Of a stretch of 6,785 nt of DNA, positions 1-4,642 are shown one piece after another. The stretch lies in the NCBI GenBank assembly GCA_027346035.1, contig DAIESZ010000215.1:1-6785 (forward strand), written 5' to 3'. The notes under the pieces are model-generated. The model did no database searches. It had not been told where the DNA came from and saw only the letters and a list, made by a program, of their open reading frames with translations. The translations under genes and the position numbers were made by a program. This DNA comes from Propionibacteriaceae bacterium. GTDB lineage: Bacteria; Actinomycetota; Actinomycetes; Propionibacteriales; Propionibacteriaceae. Position 1 is the stretch's first letter, and the number at the start of each line of letters is the position of its first letter.

Positions 1-88
1 GAGCGCAGTCGCAAACGACCCGGGCCCTTGCCGGGCGTCCGGGTCGCTTGAGGACGGTGATGGTGATGGTGTGCATGTGCGTGGTCAC
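1..88 (-). CDS. Small protein of unknown function, partial (cut by window edge)
   Basis: The reading frame starts with GTG at 88-86, overlapping the stop of the WhiB-like gene by four bases (GTGA). It stays open to the window edge, giving 29 visible residues that begin MTTHMHTITITVLKRPGRP and end near a CDC motif. A good ribosome binding site (AGGGG, five bases before the GTG) supports this start; an in-frame ATG at 76-74 is an alternative. The visible part is a short beta-like Thr/Ile stretch followed by a basic Arg/Pro stretch and two cysteines, which is too little to assign a family. The overlap and binding site make it likely that this is the next cistron of the leftward operon. A strong stem-loop (12-50) lies inside the frame. 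Confidence 0.55.
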   Translation of the reverse strand, partial: MTTHMHTITITVLKRPGRPARARVVCDCA

Positions 89-453
89 GTCGTCCCCTGG
101 CTGCTTCGCACGAGCCCGCCCGTCACTTCGGACGCGGGGCCGTGCTCGAGGCCGTAGGAGCGGCACTGGGCCTGCACGGGGCAGTGGACGCAGGTGGCCC
201 GCTTCTGGTCGTCCGTCATCCCAGGCCATCCGTCGGAGCGGCGGGGGTTCCAGTCGGAGATGAGCGTGCACAGGCCGTCAGCGGCCCAGTCGGTGCCGAT
301 CGGCTTCGGGGCCTTGCGGCGGGTGTCGACGAGGTACTCGCCGAACTCGCCAGCGTCGAGGGCCGTGCGGTAGCAGCTCGCGCACAGTCCGCGGGCGTGC
401 ACCGGGCGCTGCTGGCGACAGCGCGGGCAGATGATGAGTCGTGGCGCGGCCAT
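85..453 (-). CDS. WhiB-family iron-sulfur transcription regulator with N-terminal zinc ribbon
   Basis: A 122-residue protein with two cysteine modules. Residues 9-27 form a possible zinc ribbon (CPRC at 9-12, CASC at 24-27). Residues 62-97 carry the WhiB pattern: C62, then C88-x2-C91-x5-C97 with a PV after the third cysteine. The family uses these four cysteines to hold a 4Fe-4S cluster and binds the primary sigma factor to alter transcription. The usual GVWGG turn after the cluster is replaced by EVTGG (109-113), so promoter selectivity may differ. Most WhiB proteins lack the N-terminal CxxC pair. It starts at an ATG that overlaps the preceding stop by one base (TGATG), with no clear ribosome binding site, and its own stop overlaps the next gene. 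WhiB proteins are known in mycobacteriophages, where they can interfere with host WhiB regulation; that role here is inference. Confidence 0.85.
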   Translation of the reverse strand: MAAPRLIICPRCRQQRPVHARGLCASCYRTALDAGEFGEYLVDTRRKAPKPIGTDWAADGLCTLISDWNPRRSDGWPGMTDDQKRATCVHCPVQAQCRSYGLEHGPASEVTGGLVRSSQGTT

Positions 454-707
454 CAGAACGGCACCGCGAGCGCGTCGAGGATCTGTGTGACGGTGACCGA
501 GTGGGCCTGGTCGCCTATGTGGCGGCGGCAGACTGGGGTCACGTGGGGCCGGCGCGAGTCGTCGACCCAGAATCGGAGTGCGATCGCCTCGTTCATGCAC
601 GGTTGGAGTCGGCCCTTGCGGGTCACCTCCCATGGGCACTTCGTGGCGGCGTAGCGCAGGGCGCGGTAGACCAGACCGTCGTCGACTTCGACGCCGTTGA
701 TGATCAT
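453..707 (-). CDS. Hypothetical protein, possible metal-binding
   Basis: An 84-residue protein of no family that I recognise. It contains three cysteines (C24, C37, C60) and a histidine at 63 in the pattern C-x12-C-x22-C-x2-H, which could bind one zinc ion, though this is inference. The N-terminus (MIINGVEVDDGLVYRALR) looks like the start of a compact alpha/beta fold, and a C-terminal helix ends in hydrophobic residues. The start at 707 overlaps the previous stop as ATGA. Its ribosome binding site, AGAGGA, lies inside the codons for the C-terminal CTERT residues of the upstream gene. The same 16-base stretch (ACTGAGAGGACACCAT) precedes the ERF gene. Codon third positions are mostly G or C, as in its neighbours. 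Confidence 0.75.
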   Translation of the reverse strand: MIINGVEVDDGLVYRALRYAATKCPWEVTRKGRLQPCMNEAIALRFWVDDSRRPHVTPVCRRHIGDQAHSVTVTQILDALAVPF

Positions 708-886
708 GATGGTGTCCTCTCAGTGCAGTCGTGGCCGACGTACCAGAACGGCAGTCGACCGCGGGGGCCGACGAACACGGACCCGCACAGCGGGCACGTG
801 GACTCGGTCCAGCGGTGGTCGTAGGTGATGAGGGCGACGATCGCGACGATCGCGATGGCCCACAGGAATCCAGCGATGACGGTCAT
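704..886 (-). CDS. Small membrane protein with C-terminal zinc-ribbon-like motif
   Basis: A 60-residue protein: residues 3-22 (VIAGFLWAIAIVAIVALITY) form one clear transmembrane helix. A short soluble tail follows with CPLC at 31-34 and H52/C54 near the C-terminus, enough for one zinc site. It resembles the 84-residue protein at 2190-2444 in plan (helix, then CxxC). Its C-terminal CTERTPS matches the CTERTQP of the protein at 1308-1454. I place the start at the ATG at 886-884, preceded by AGGA and two bases after the stop of the frameshifted frame. A longer reading from 1105 (133 residues) exists in the same frame, but residues before this start look like an arginine-rich non-coding frame. 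Function unknown; topology suggests an inner-membrane protein. Confidence 0.7.
   Translation of the reverse strand: MTVIAGFLWAIAIVAIVALITYDHRWTESTCPLCGSVFVGPRGRLPFWYVGHDCTERTPS
709..724 (-). repeat. 16-bp repeat over a translation start region (second copy 4632-4647)
   Basis: On the minus strand ACTGAGAGGACACCAT occurs here, before the gene at 453-707, and again at 4647-4632, before the ERF gene. Both copies carry the AGAGGA ribosome binding site. A looser version (AAAGGACAC, AAGGGAACACC) precedes the genes starting at 1311 and 3557. It looks like a preferred start-associated sequence or a trace of recombination between start regions. Confidence 0.5.
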
Positions 887-888
887 GG

Positions 889-1105
889 TCAGTTCCTGAT
901 GATGAGTCCGGCGGCGTCGAGTGCTTCGACGACCGGTACAGCCTTGGAGACCCAGCCGAGATGGTCGACGTTGCGCAGGAGCGGCCACAGTTCTTCGGCA
1001 CTGGTGGGTCGTGGACCGTCGGCGTCGTCCCAGTTGCGGACGTGCCGGTGCGCTTCCCACGCAAGGGGCGGTGGCGACGACGATCGTCGGCAGGTGCCCG
1101 GTCAT
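889..1105 (-). pseudogene. Small protein gene with apparent +1 frameshift (71 residues if joined)
   Basis: The ATG at 1105 overlaps the previous stop (ATGA) and opens with MTGHLPTIVVATA, codons all ending in G or C. At the G-run 1065-1068 (C-run on the coding strand) the G/C-ending bias moves to the next frame. From 1065 to the TGA at 891-889, that frame encodes a protein-like 58 residues starting LAWEAHRHVRNWDDADG and ending GLIIRN. The second frame has no ATG, GTG or TTG between the stop at 1104-1102 and its own stop, so it cannot be started on its own. Skipping one base in the run joins the parts into 71 residues. Possible causes are a one-base insertion in the genome, a sequencing error in a short homopolymer, or programmed frameshifting. 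No family recognised. Without the shift, the frame continues into the membrane-protein gene as a 133-residue fusion. Confidence 0.6.
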
Positions 1106-1125
1106 CGTCCCCACCGCCCCTTGCG
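1060..1125. repeat. 15-bp perfect inverted repeat with 36-nt spacer
   Basis: Arm 1060-1074 reads CGCAAGGGGCGGTGG, and 1111-1125 is its exact reverse complement. On the coding (minus) strand the first arm encodes the C-terminal RKGRW of the gene at 1102-1311. The second arm falls in the next gene exactly where its frame breaks. The spacer contains the ATGA start/stop overlap and a 12-bp palindrome (CGACGATCGTCG, 1078-1089). The transcript could fold into a long hairpin that hides the downstream start. Confidence 0.85.
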
Positions 1126-1311
1126 CCAGATCCGCTCGACCCCGCGGTCGTCGATGGTGCGCTGGCGTTCGCAGTGCACGCACTGGTCGAGGCCCAAGTC
1201 GGCGACGAGATCCAGGGCGTTTCGCCTGGTGAGTCGGCGGAGGGCGAGGGTGATTTGGTCGGGGTTGAGGTCGGCGGTGATGTCGCCGAGGTCATGCTCG
1301 ATAACGCTCAT
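1102..1311 (-). CDS. Hypothetical small protein with one CxxC
   Basis: A 69-residue protein. The first 40 residues are charged and helical (DLNPDQITLALRRLTRRNAL), followed by CVHC at 44-47 and a basic, tryptophan-containing tail ending RKGRWGR. A single CxxC could form half of a zinc site in a dimer, but this is not certain. The start at 1311 is well supported: it overlaps the previous stop as ATGA and has AAAGGA seven bases upstream. The stop overlaps the following start as ATGA. The last codons form one arm of the 15-bp inverted repeat. I recognise no family; small helical proteins with one CxxC are common in actinophage early regions. Confidence 0.7.
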   Translation of the reverse strand: MSVIEHDLGDITADLNPDQITLALRRLTRRNALDLVADLGLDQCVHCERQRTIDDRGVERIWRKGRWGR

Positions 1312-1454
1312 GGCTGTGTCCTTTCGGTGCAGTCCGGGCAGTGGTCGGCCGGGCTGCTGGGTGTGCGGAGTGGTCCGGCGCGGCCGCATAGGGCGCGGCC
1401 GTCCGGACCGGGAAGGTGATGGAACGGGGACAGCGGGATCGTCTGCCAGGTCAT
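1308..1454 (-). CDS. Small zinc-finger-like protein (48 aa)
   Basis: A 48-residue protein with the pattern H12-H13, C23, then C39-P-D-C42, inside HHLPGPDGRALCGR and HCPDCTERTQP. This arrangement suggests one zinc-ribbon-like site; the motif type is common in small actinobacterial and phage proteins whose function is unknown. The start overlaps the stop of the cytosine methyltransferase gene as ATGA. There is no clear ribosome binding site, so translation probably depends on coupling. Its C-terminal codons GAAAGGACA double as the ribosome binding site of the next gene. The same CTERT ending occurs in the membrane protein at 704-886, with 22 of 27 bases identical around the two stop/start junctions. 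Confidence 0.7.
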   Translation of the reverse strand: MTWQTIPLSPFHHLPGPDGRALCGRAGPLRTPSSPADHCPDCTERTQP

Positions 1455-2110
1455 GCGGCGAGGCGTTCGAGGTGATGCCGAAGCTGCCAGCCGACGTGCT
1501 CGGTGTAGGCCGGCGGGATCGATTCGGCGAGTTCGGGCCAGGTCATCCAGTCGATGCCCATTGCCCGCCGCCCTTCGTCGAGGCTGTGGGCTTTGGTGCC
1601 GCGCTGGGTGCCGTCGGGGCGTAGGTGTTGGCGCCGGTCTGGGTGCTGCCCGTAGACGCCGACGGGTGTCCCCTGCCGTGCGTGGCGGCATTCCGGCGTC
1701 GGGATGGGGAAGCTCGACGCCTCGAACAGTCGGTGCCGGCGCACGCCGAGGCCGAACATCGAACCACATAGCAGCGCTGACCCGAGCGCGAGTGGCGCGC
1801 CGGGCACGTTCTCGATGATGTACGGCGCGCCGATGTCGTCGAGCAGTTCCCGGACCGGTTCGATCAGGTCTGGGTGACGGTCGGGGTCGGCGGTCATGGT
1901 TGAGTACCGCTGGCATGGTGGGCTGGCGTGGATGGCGTCGAACTGGTCTCCCCAGTCGGCGAGGAAGTCGAGCGCGTCGCCCTGCATGAACTTGAGCGGG
2001 TAGTTGGGCTGGGGTGCGATGTCGACGCCCACCACATCGAAGCCGGCGCGGTGGTATCCAAGCGCAGCCCCGCCGGCACCACAGAACAGGTCGAGCAGTC
2101 TTGGCTTCAT
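1451..2110 (-). CDS. DNA (cytosine-5-)-methyltransferase, orphan phage type
   Basis: A 219-residue enzyme that transfers a methyl group from S-adenosylmethionine to carbon 5 of cytosine in a short DNA target. Visible motifs, in order: motif I DLFCGAGGAALGYHRAGF (7-24) for cofactor binding; the acidic VGVD (27-30); motif IV SPPCQ (63-67) with the catalytic C66; motif VI ENVPG (100-104); motif VIII RRHR (124-127); and a C-terminal IPPAYTEHVGWQL (198-210) taking the place of motif X. It is shorter than host Dcm-type enzymes, with a target-recognition region of only about 60 residues (131-190), as in many phage enzymes. The start overlaps the stop of a 28-residue membrane protein and has GGGGGA four bases upstream. 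No restriction nuclease gene lies next to it, so protection of phage DNA is the likeliest role. Target sequence unknown. Confidence 0.93.
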   Translation of the reverse strand: MKPRLLDLFCGAGGAALGYHRAGFDVVGVDIAPQPNYPLKFMQGDALDFLADWGDQFDAIHASPPCQRYSTMTADPDRHPDLIEPVRELLDDIGAPYIIENVPGAPLALGSALLCGSMFGLGVRRHRLFEASSFPIPTPECRHARQGTPVGVYGQHPDRRQHLRPDGTQRGTKAHSLDEGRRAMGIDWMTWPELAESIPPAYTEHVGWQLRHHLERLAA

Positions 2111-2193
2111 GGCTTCCCCCAGAATTCGGCCCACCAGCGGCCGGCGTAGATGATGGCGGCGACGACGGCGATGAGTGCAACCCAGGCGATCAC
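2107..2193 (-). CDS. 28-residue single-helix membrane protein
   Basis: This very short frame encodes VIAWVALIAVVAAIIYAGRW followed by WAEFWGKP (initiating V read as M). It is one hydrophobic helix ending in an aromatic, positively charged belt, typical of a membrane-spanning miniprotein. Support for translation comes from the junctions: the GTG start forms a GTGA overlap with the upstream stop and has GAGGTG five bases before it. Its own TGA overlaps the ATG of the cytosine methyltransferase. It also closes an otherwise unexplained 80-base gap between two certain genes. Function unknown. Confidence 0.6.
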   Translation of the reverse strand: MIAWVALIAVVAAIIYAGRWWAEFWGKP

Positions 2194-2444
2194 GGCTGCA
2201 CCTCGTCGTTGGTGACTGCCCGTTCCCTGCCGCAGGTCTGGCAGCGTTGGACGACGACACCCCAGACGGTGCTTCCGTCGGGCCGTGTGAGCAGTCCGAG
2301 CCGTTCCCATTCATGCTCGTGGCGGGGTCTGGCGGTCTGATGCCAGCGTTGCCCTGCGTCGACGACAAGCGCGCCGACGAGCAGGACGAGGATGATCGCG
2401 ACCATGCATCCGATGAGCAGGTCGGCCCACTGCTGGCCGGTCAT
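2190..2444 (-). CDS. Membrane-anchored protein with CxxC tail
   Basis: An 84-residue protein. Residues 7-29 (ADLLIGCMVAIILVLLVGAL and onward) form one transmembrane helix. The soluble tail contains HEHEW (42-46), a two-strand-like stretch (LLTRPDGSTVWGVVVQRC) and CQTC (68-71), so H42/H44 with C68/C71 could bind zinc. The HEHEW...CxxC layout looks like a small rubredoxin-like or zinc-ribbon knuckle, but I cannot name the family. The start overlaps the methyltransferase stop as ATGA with GGGAG six bases upstream; the stop overlaps the next gene as GTGA. It shares its plan with the 60-residue protein at 704-886. It lies between two methyltransferase genes, but nothing in it suggests a role in methylation. 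Confidence 0.75.
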   Translation of the reverse strand: MTGQQWADLLIGCMVAIILVLLVGALVVDAGQRWHQTARPRHEHEWERLGLLTRPDGSTVWGVVVQRCQTCGRERAVTNDEVQP

Positions 2445-3103
2445 GATGCGCTCCCGAAGTCGAGCACGTCTTGGGCGAGGCGGCGGGCTGCGATTTCGCA
2501 GTAGCGTTCTTCCAGCTCGACGCCGACTGCGTGCCTGCCGAGGGCTTTGGCTGCGACGAGCGTTGAGCCCGAGCCCGCGAACGGGTCAGCAATCACACCC
2601 GGTGGGCATGTGACGATGAGCACCGACATGAGCCGGACGGGCTTGGCGTGAATGTGGTCCGCCTGATCGGGGAACGCGGTCAGGATGGAGAAGGTCGAGT
2701 TGTTCGCTCGGACCATGCCGCGCGCGTAGATTGCCTCGTGCGTGTAGCGGAAGGCTCCGCCGTTCATTCCCGGTCGCTGTTTGTCCCAGACGAGTCGGTC
2801 GTCCCATTGGCCGGGCGGATCGGGGAGTCGCGGCGACCCGAACAGGATCGCTGGCCTGCCGCCCCATTCCTCTAGGGCTGAGTCTCGTGTGCCCGTGGTC
2901 CCATCGTTGGCGATGGTGAATCCTTCGGGGCCGAGGCCCGCGTTCTGCCGACGCCCATAGCCGCCCTTCGGATTCTCGGCGCTGAACTGCGTCCCATACG
3001 GCGGATCGGTGACGAGCACGTCGGCGGCCAGCCATTCCCGGACATCCAAGCAGTCGCCGTGGTACAGCGTCACGAACTCGTCGGCGTAGTAGGGATTAGT
3101 CAT
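2441..3103 (-). CDS. DNA amino-methyltransferase (N6-adenine or N4-cytosine)
   Basis: A 220-residue enzyme with catalytic motif IV DPPY at 33-36 and the cofactor motif FAGSGST at 175-181, followed by GRHAVGVELEERYCEIAARRL. DPPY before FxGxG is the order of beta-class amino-methyltransferases, which methylate N6 of adenine or N4 of cytosine; the motifs do not say which base. An N-terminal LYHGDCLDV (13-21) is the usual lead-in for small phage enzymes of this class. Residues 40-130 probably hold the target-recognition part. The start at 3103 overlaps the previous stop as ATGA with GGGGG five bases upstream; the same frame extends upstream without a better start. No paired endonuclease is present, so it is most likely an orphan enzyme acting against host restriction or on gene expression. 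Confidence 0.93.
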   Translation of the reverse strand: MTNPYYADEFVTLYHGDCLDVREWLAADVLVTDPPYGTQFSAENPKGGYGRRQNAGLGPEGFTIANDGTTGTRDSALEEWGGRPAILFGSPRLPDPPGQWDDRLVWDKQRPGMNGGAFRYTHEAIYARGMVRANNSTFSILTAFPDQADHIHAKPVRLMSVLIVTCPPGVIADPFAGSGSTLVAAKALGRHAVGVELEERYCEIAARRLAQDVLDFGSAS

Positions 3104-3261
3104 GCGAGCCCCCGATGGACGATTCCCCCGACGAGCCAGCCGACCATGCCGACGGCTGCGAGCAGCGCGACGGATGGCAGGTGCCCGGCGATGAAGGCGA
3201 CGGCGAGGATGAGGATGGCGACGAGCAGGCCGGCCGTGGCGGCGAGGATGAGGCGGCTCAT
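3100..3261 (-). CDS. Two-helix membrane protein (53 aa)
   Basis: A 53-residue, strongly hydrophobic protein. Residues 4-25 (LILAATAGLLVAILILAVAF and on) and 29-48 (PSVALLAAVGMVGWLVGGIV) form two transmembrane helices joined by a GHL turn, a hairpin that would place both ends on the same side. Both ends join neighbours by ATGA overlaps, and it fills the whole space between the winged-helix-like gene and the amino-methyltransferase gene. The ribosome binding site is weak (GGGTGG), so it probably depends on translational coupling. Two-helix miniproteins in phages include holin-like and superinfection-exclusion proteins; no lysis gene lies nearby, so function stays unknown. Confidence 0.72.
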   Translation of the reverse strand: MSRLILAATAGLLVAILILAVAFIAGHLPSVALLAAVGMVGWLVGGIVHRGLA

Positions 3262-3557
3262 GCCACGACCACCCAGACGTGCGCGGATCCACCGTTGCGG
3301 TGCCCGTGGGACATGGGGTGCCAGTCGGTGCGCTTGATGCGTCCGGCCCGGTGGAGTGCCGAGAACAGCGTCCCCAGCAGGCTCGACGGCAGCTGTCCGG
3401 CGTCGACGAGTTCTCGCACGTCCGGGTGTCCGGCGTCGAACGGTGAGCCGGGTGCGAGGCCGTCGAGGATGAGCTCGAGGTGGTGCATCGCGTCGATCAC
3501 GGACGAGCCGTCGAACACGGCGGGCTCTGTGCCTGCGCGCAGCGGTGTGGTAGGCAT
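3258..3557 (-). CDS. Possible winged-helix DNA-binding protein
   Basis: A 99-residue protein. Its second half (PDVRELVDAGQLPSSLLGTL, then FSALHRAGRIKRTDWHPM, then a Gly/Asn/His turn and AHVWVVVA) has the helix-helix-wing look of small winged-helix proteins. Such domains often end in a short beta-hairpin closing with VW; this is a judgement from pattern only. The first 40 residues are ordinary and acidic. I choose the ATG at 3557-3555 because AAGGGA lies five bases before it. An upstream ATG in frame would add 21 residues that run into the hairpin region. It is the first gene after the 67-nt gap and so may be the first gene of a separately controlled block. Confidence 0.7.
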   Translation of the reverse strand: MPTTPLRAGTEPAVFDGSSVIDAMHHLELILDGLAPGSPFDAGHPDVRELVDAGQLPSSLLGTLFSALHRAGRIKRTDWHPMSHGHRNGGSAHVWVVVA

Positions 3558-3584
3558 GGTGTTCCCTTCTGAGTGGTTGGGGAG

Positions 3585-3622
3585 GCGTGGGGCGGGGACG
3601 TTGGCGCGAGTCCGCCCCACGC
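3585..3622 (-). terminator. GC-rich stem-loop between recombination block and methyltransferase block
   Basis: Perfect 11-bp arms (GCGTGGGGCGG at 3585-3595, CCGCCCCACGC at 3612-3622) with a 16-nt loop, starting two bases after the stop of the RusA-like gene. On the minus strand a C/T-rich stretch (CTCCCCAACC) follows, not a U-run. It may end or slow transcription, as U-poor actinobacterial hairpins can, or may protect the end of the RusA message. The 67-nt gap holds nothing else except the ribosome binding site of the next gene. Confidence 0.55.
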
Positions 3623-3624
3623 GC

Positions 3625-3996
3625 TCACATGGCGTGGTCGAAGGTGATGGTCACCGACACGTTCCCGGCGGCGACTGTGTCGTCGTAGGCGATGCGCGGA
3701 TCGGCGCCGGACGGGTAGCGCGTGGAGTCGTCTGGAAGAATCCCGGCGTCGACCAGGCCATCGATGATCGGCTTCACCGTCGGCGCGAGGTTGGCGTGAT
3801 CCCTGCGCCGCCTGTCCGGGTAGCCGAAGGTGACGACCGCCCGGACGGGCAGCGTCGAGGGCTTCTCAGCGGTCGGGAGTCGCCCGTACCATCCGGCGAT
3901 GCGGCGCAGGTCGCCGGTGAGGCGCGCCTTGACCGCCCAGTGCAGGCGGTGGTTCGACGTCATCACCAGCGACCGGGGGATCGTGAACTCGATCAC
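3625..3996 (-). CDS. RusA-like Holliday junction resolvase
   Basis: A 123-residue protein matching the RusA family in length and layout: N-terminal FTIP strand, SNHRLHW (14-20), a central beta strand, and the signature RRRDHANLAPTVKPIIDGLV (63-82) ending in AGILPDDS (84-91). RusA enzymes cut four-way DNA junctions as dimers using a cluster of aspartates and a lysine. Visible candidates are D66, K75, D79, D89 and D90. The usual second aspartate of DxDN is alanine here (D66-H-A-N69); I recall DxAN-type forms as common in actinophage members, so this probably does not mean loss of activity. It starts at GTG (3996), one base after the ERF stop, with AAGGG eight bases upstream. With the ERF gene it forms a recombination pair. 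Confidence 0.88.
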   Translation of the reverse strand: MIEFTIPRSLVMTSNHRLHWAVKARLTGDLRRIAGWYGRLPTAEKPSTLPVRAVVTFGYPDRRRRDHANLAPTVKPIIDGLVDAGILPDDSTRYPSGADPRIAYDDTVAAGNVSVTITFDHAM

Positions 3997-3997
3997 G

Positions 3998-4633
3998 TCA
4001 GCGGCCCTTGATGGCGTGGATGATCCGCCGCGCCTCGTCCTCGGTCAGGTCGCCGCGGGACTCGACGGGGCGGCCGAGGAACTTCGACATCCTCGACCGC
4101 TGCTCGTCCTCGTCGTCGATGCCCTTCTCGTGGAGCGTGGCAAACAGCGCGGCGCGGGTGGTGTCCGACATCGGCGTGCCGTCGTCGGCGGGCTGTGCGG
4201 GCGGCTGAGGCTCGGCCGGCTGCATCCGCGGCGGTCGGGTGGCCGACGCCCGGTAGGCGCCCACGGTCGCCGCGTCGTCGTTGTCGGTGATGACCCCGAC
4301 GAGGCATCCGAGCAGGTAGCGGCGCCCGTAGGTGATCGAGGAGCCGATCTCCTGCGGGGTGCGTCCGAACAGCGGCAGGGCGCCGACGATGCGCTCGCCC
4401 GACGTGTGGATGATCGACGCTTGCAGCTCGTAGCTGCCGTCGTCGCATCGCGCCGGGTGGCACACGTAGGCGATGCCGTGCTTGGTCAGGATCGGAGTGA
4501 TGGCCGCCGAGATCGAGGCGAGGTCGGCGTAGGAGTAGCGGAATTTCCCAGTGTCGGCCGTCTCGCCCTTGTGGACGATCGGCATCTCGGACTGTACGGC
4601 GACGAGCGCCGCGTAGAGACCCTGGTCGGTCAT
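3998..4633 (-). CDS. erf: ERF-family single-strand annealing protein
   Basis: A 211-residue recombinase that would pair complementary single strands of phage DNA, serving recombination and end joining or circularisation. The ERF domain covers about residues 3-120: an N-terminal LYAALVAVQSEM, the KFRYSYADLASI segment (30-41), and the diagnostic GSSITYGRRYLLGCLVGV (97-114) followed by NDDA. A Pro/Gln/Ala-rich linker (132-152) leads to a small acidic C-terminal domain (156-211), a position where annealing proteins often bind partners such as SSB; that function is inference. The start at 4633 is supported by AGAGGA four bases upstream and lies nine bases past the previous stop. The next gene is RusA-like, a common pairing. 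No exonuclease partner is visible in this window. Confidence 0.92.
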   Translation of the reverse strand: MTDQGLYAALVAVQSEMPIVHKGETADTGKFRYSYADLASISAAITPILTKHGIAYVCHPARCDDGSYELQASIIHTSGERIVGALPLFGRTPQEIGSSITYGRRYLLGCLVGVITDNDDAATVGAYRASATRPPRMQPAEPQPPAQPADDGTPMSDTTRAALFATLHEKGIDDEDEQRSRMSKFLGRPVESRGDLTEDEARRIIHAIKGR

Positions 4634-4642
4634 GGTGTCCTC

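Noticed and set aside
12..50. Stem-loop CAAACGACCCGG / CCGGGTCGCTTG as terminator of the operon
   Set aside because: It lies inside an open frame with a good GTG start and binding site (1-88), so it is more likely coding sequence than the operon end. A short T-run on the minus strand leaves some doubt.
704..1105. Single 133-residue gene reading from 1105 to 704
   Set aside because: The middle of this frame is arginine-rich and loses the G/C third-position pattern, while the membrane protein at 704-886 has its own start and binding site.
731..1624. Long plus-strand open frame (297 residues), and similar ones at 3115-4011, 3830-4657 and 4673-5335
   Set aside because: They lie opposite well-supported minus-strand genes, are rich in Arg, Gly and Pro, and have no recognisable domain. 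Long antisense frames are normal in GC-rich DNA.
1451..3103. Complete restriction-modification system
   Set aside because: No endonuclease-like gene lies between or next to the two methyltransferases; the genes around them are tiny membrane or zinc-motif proteins.
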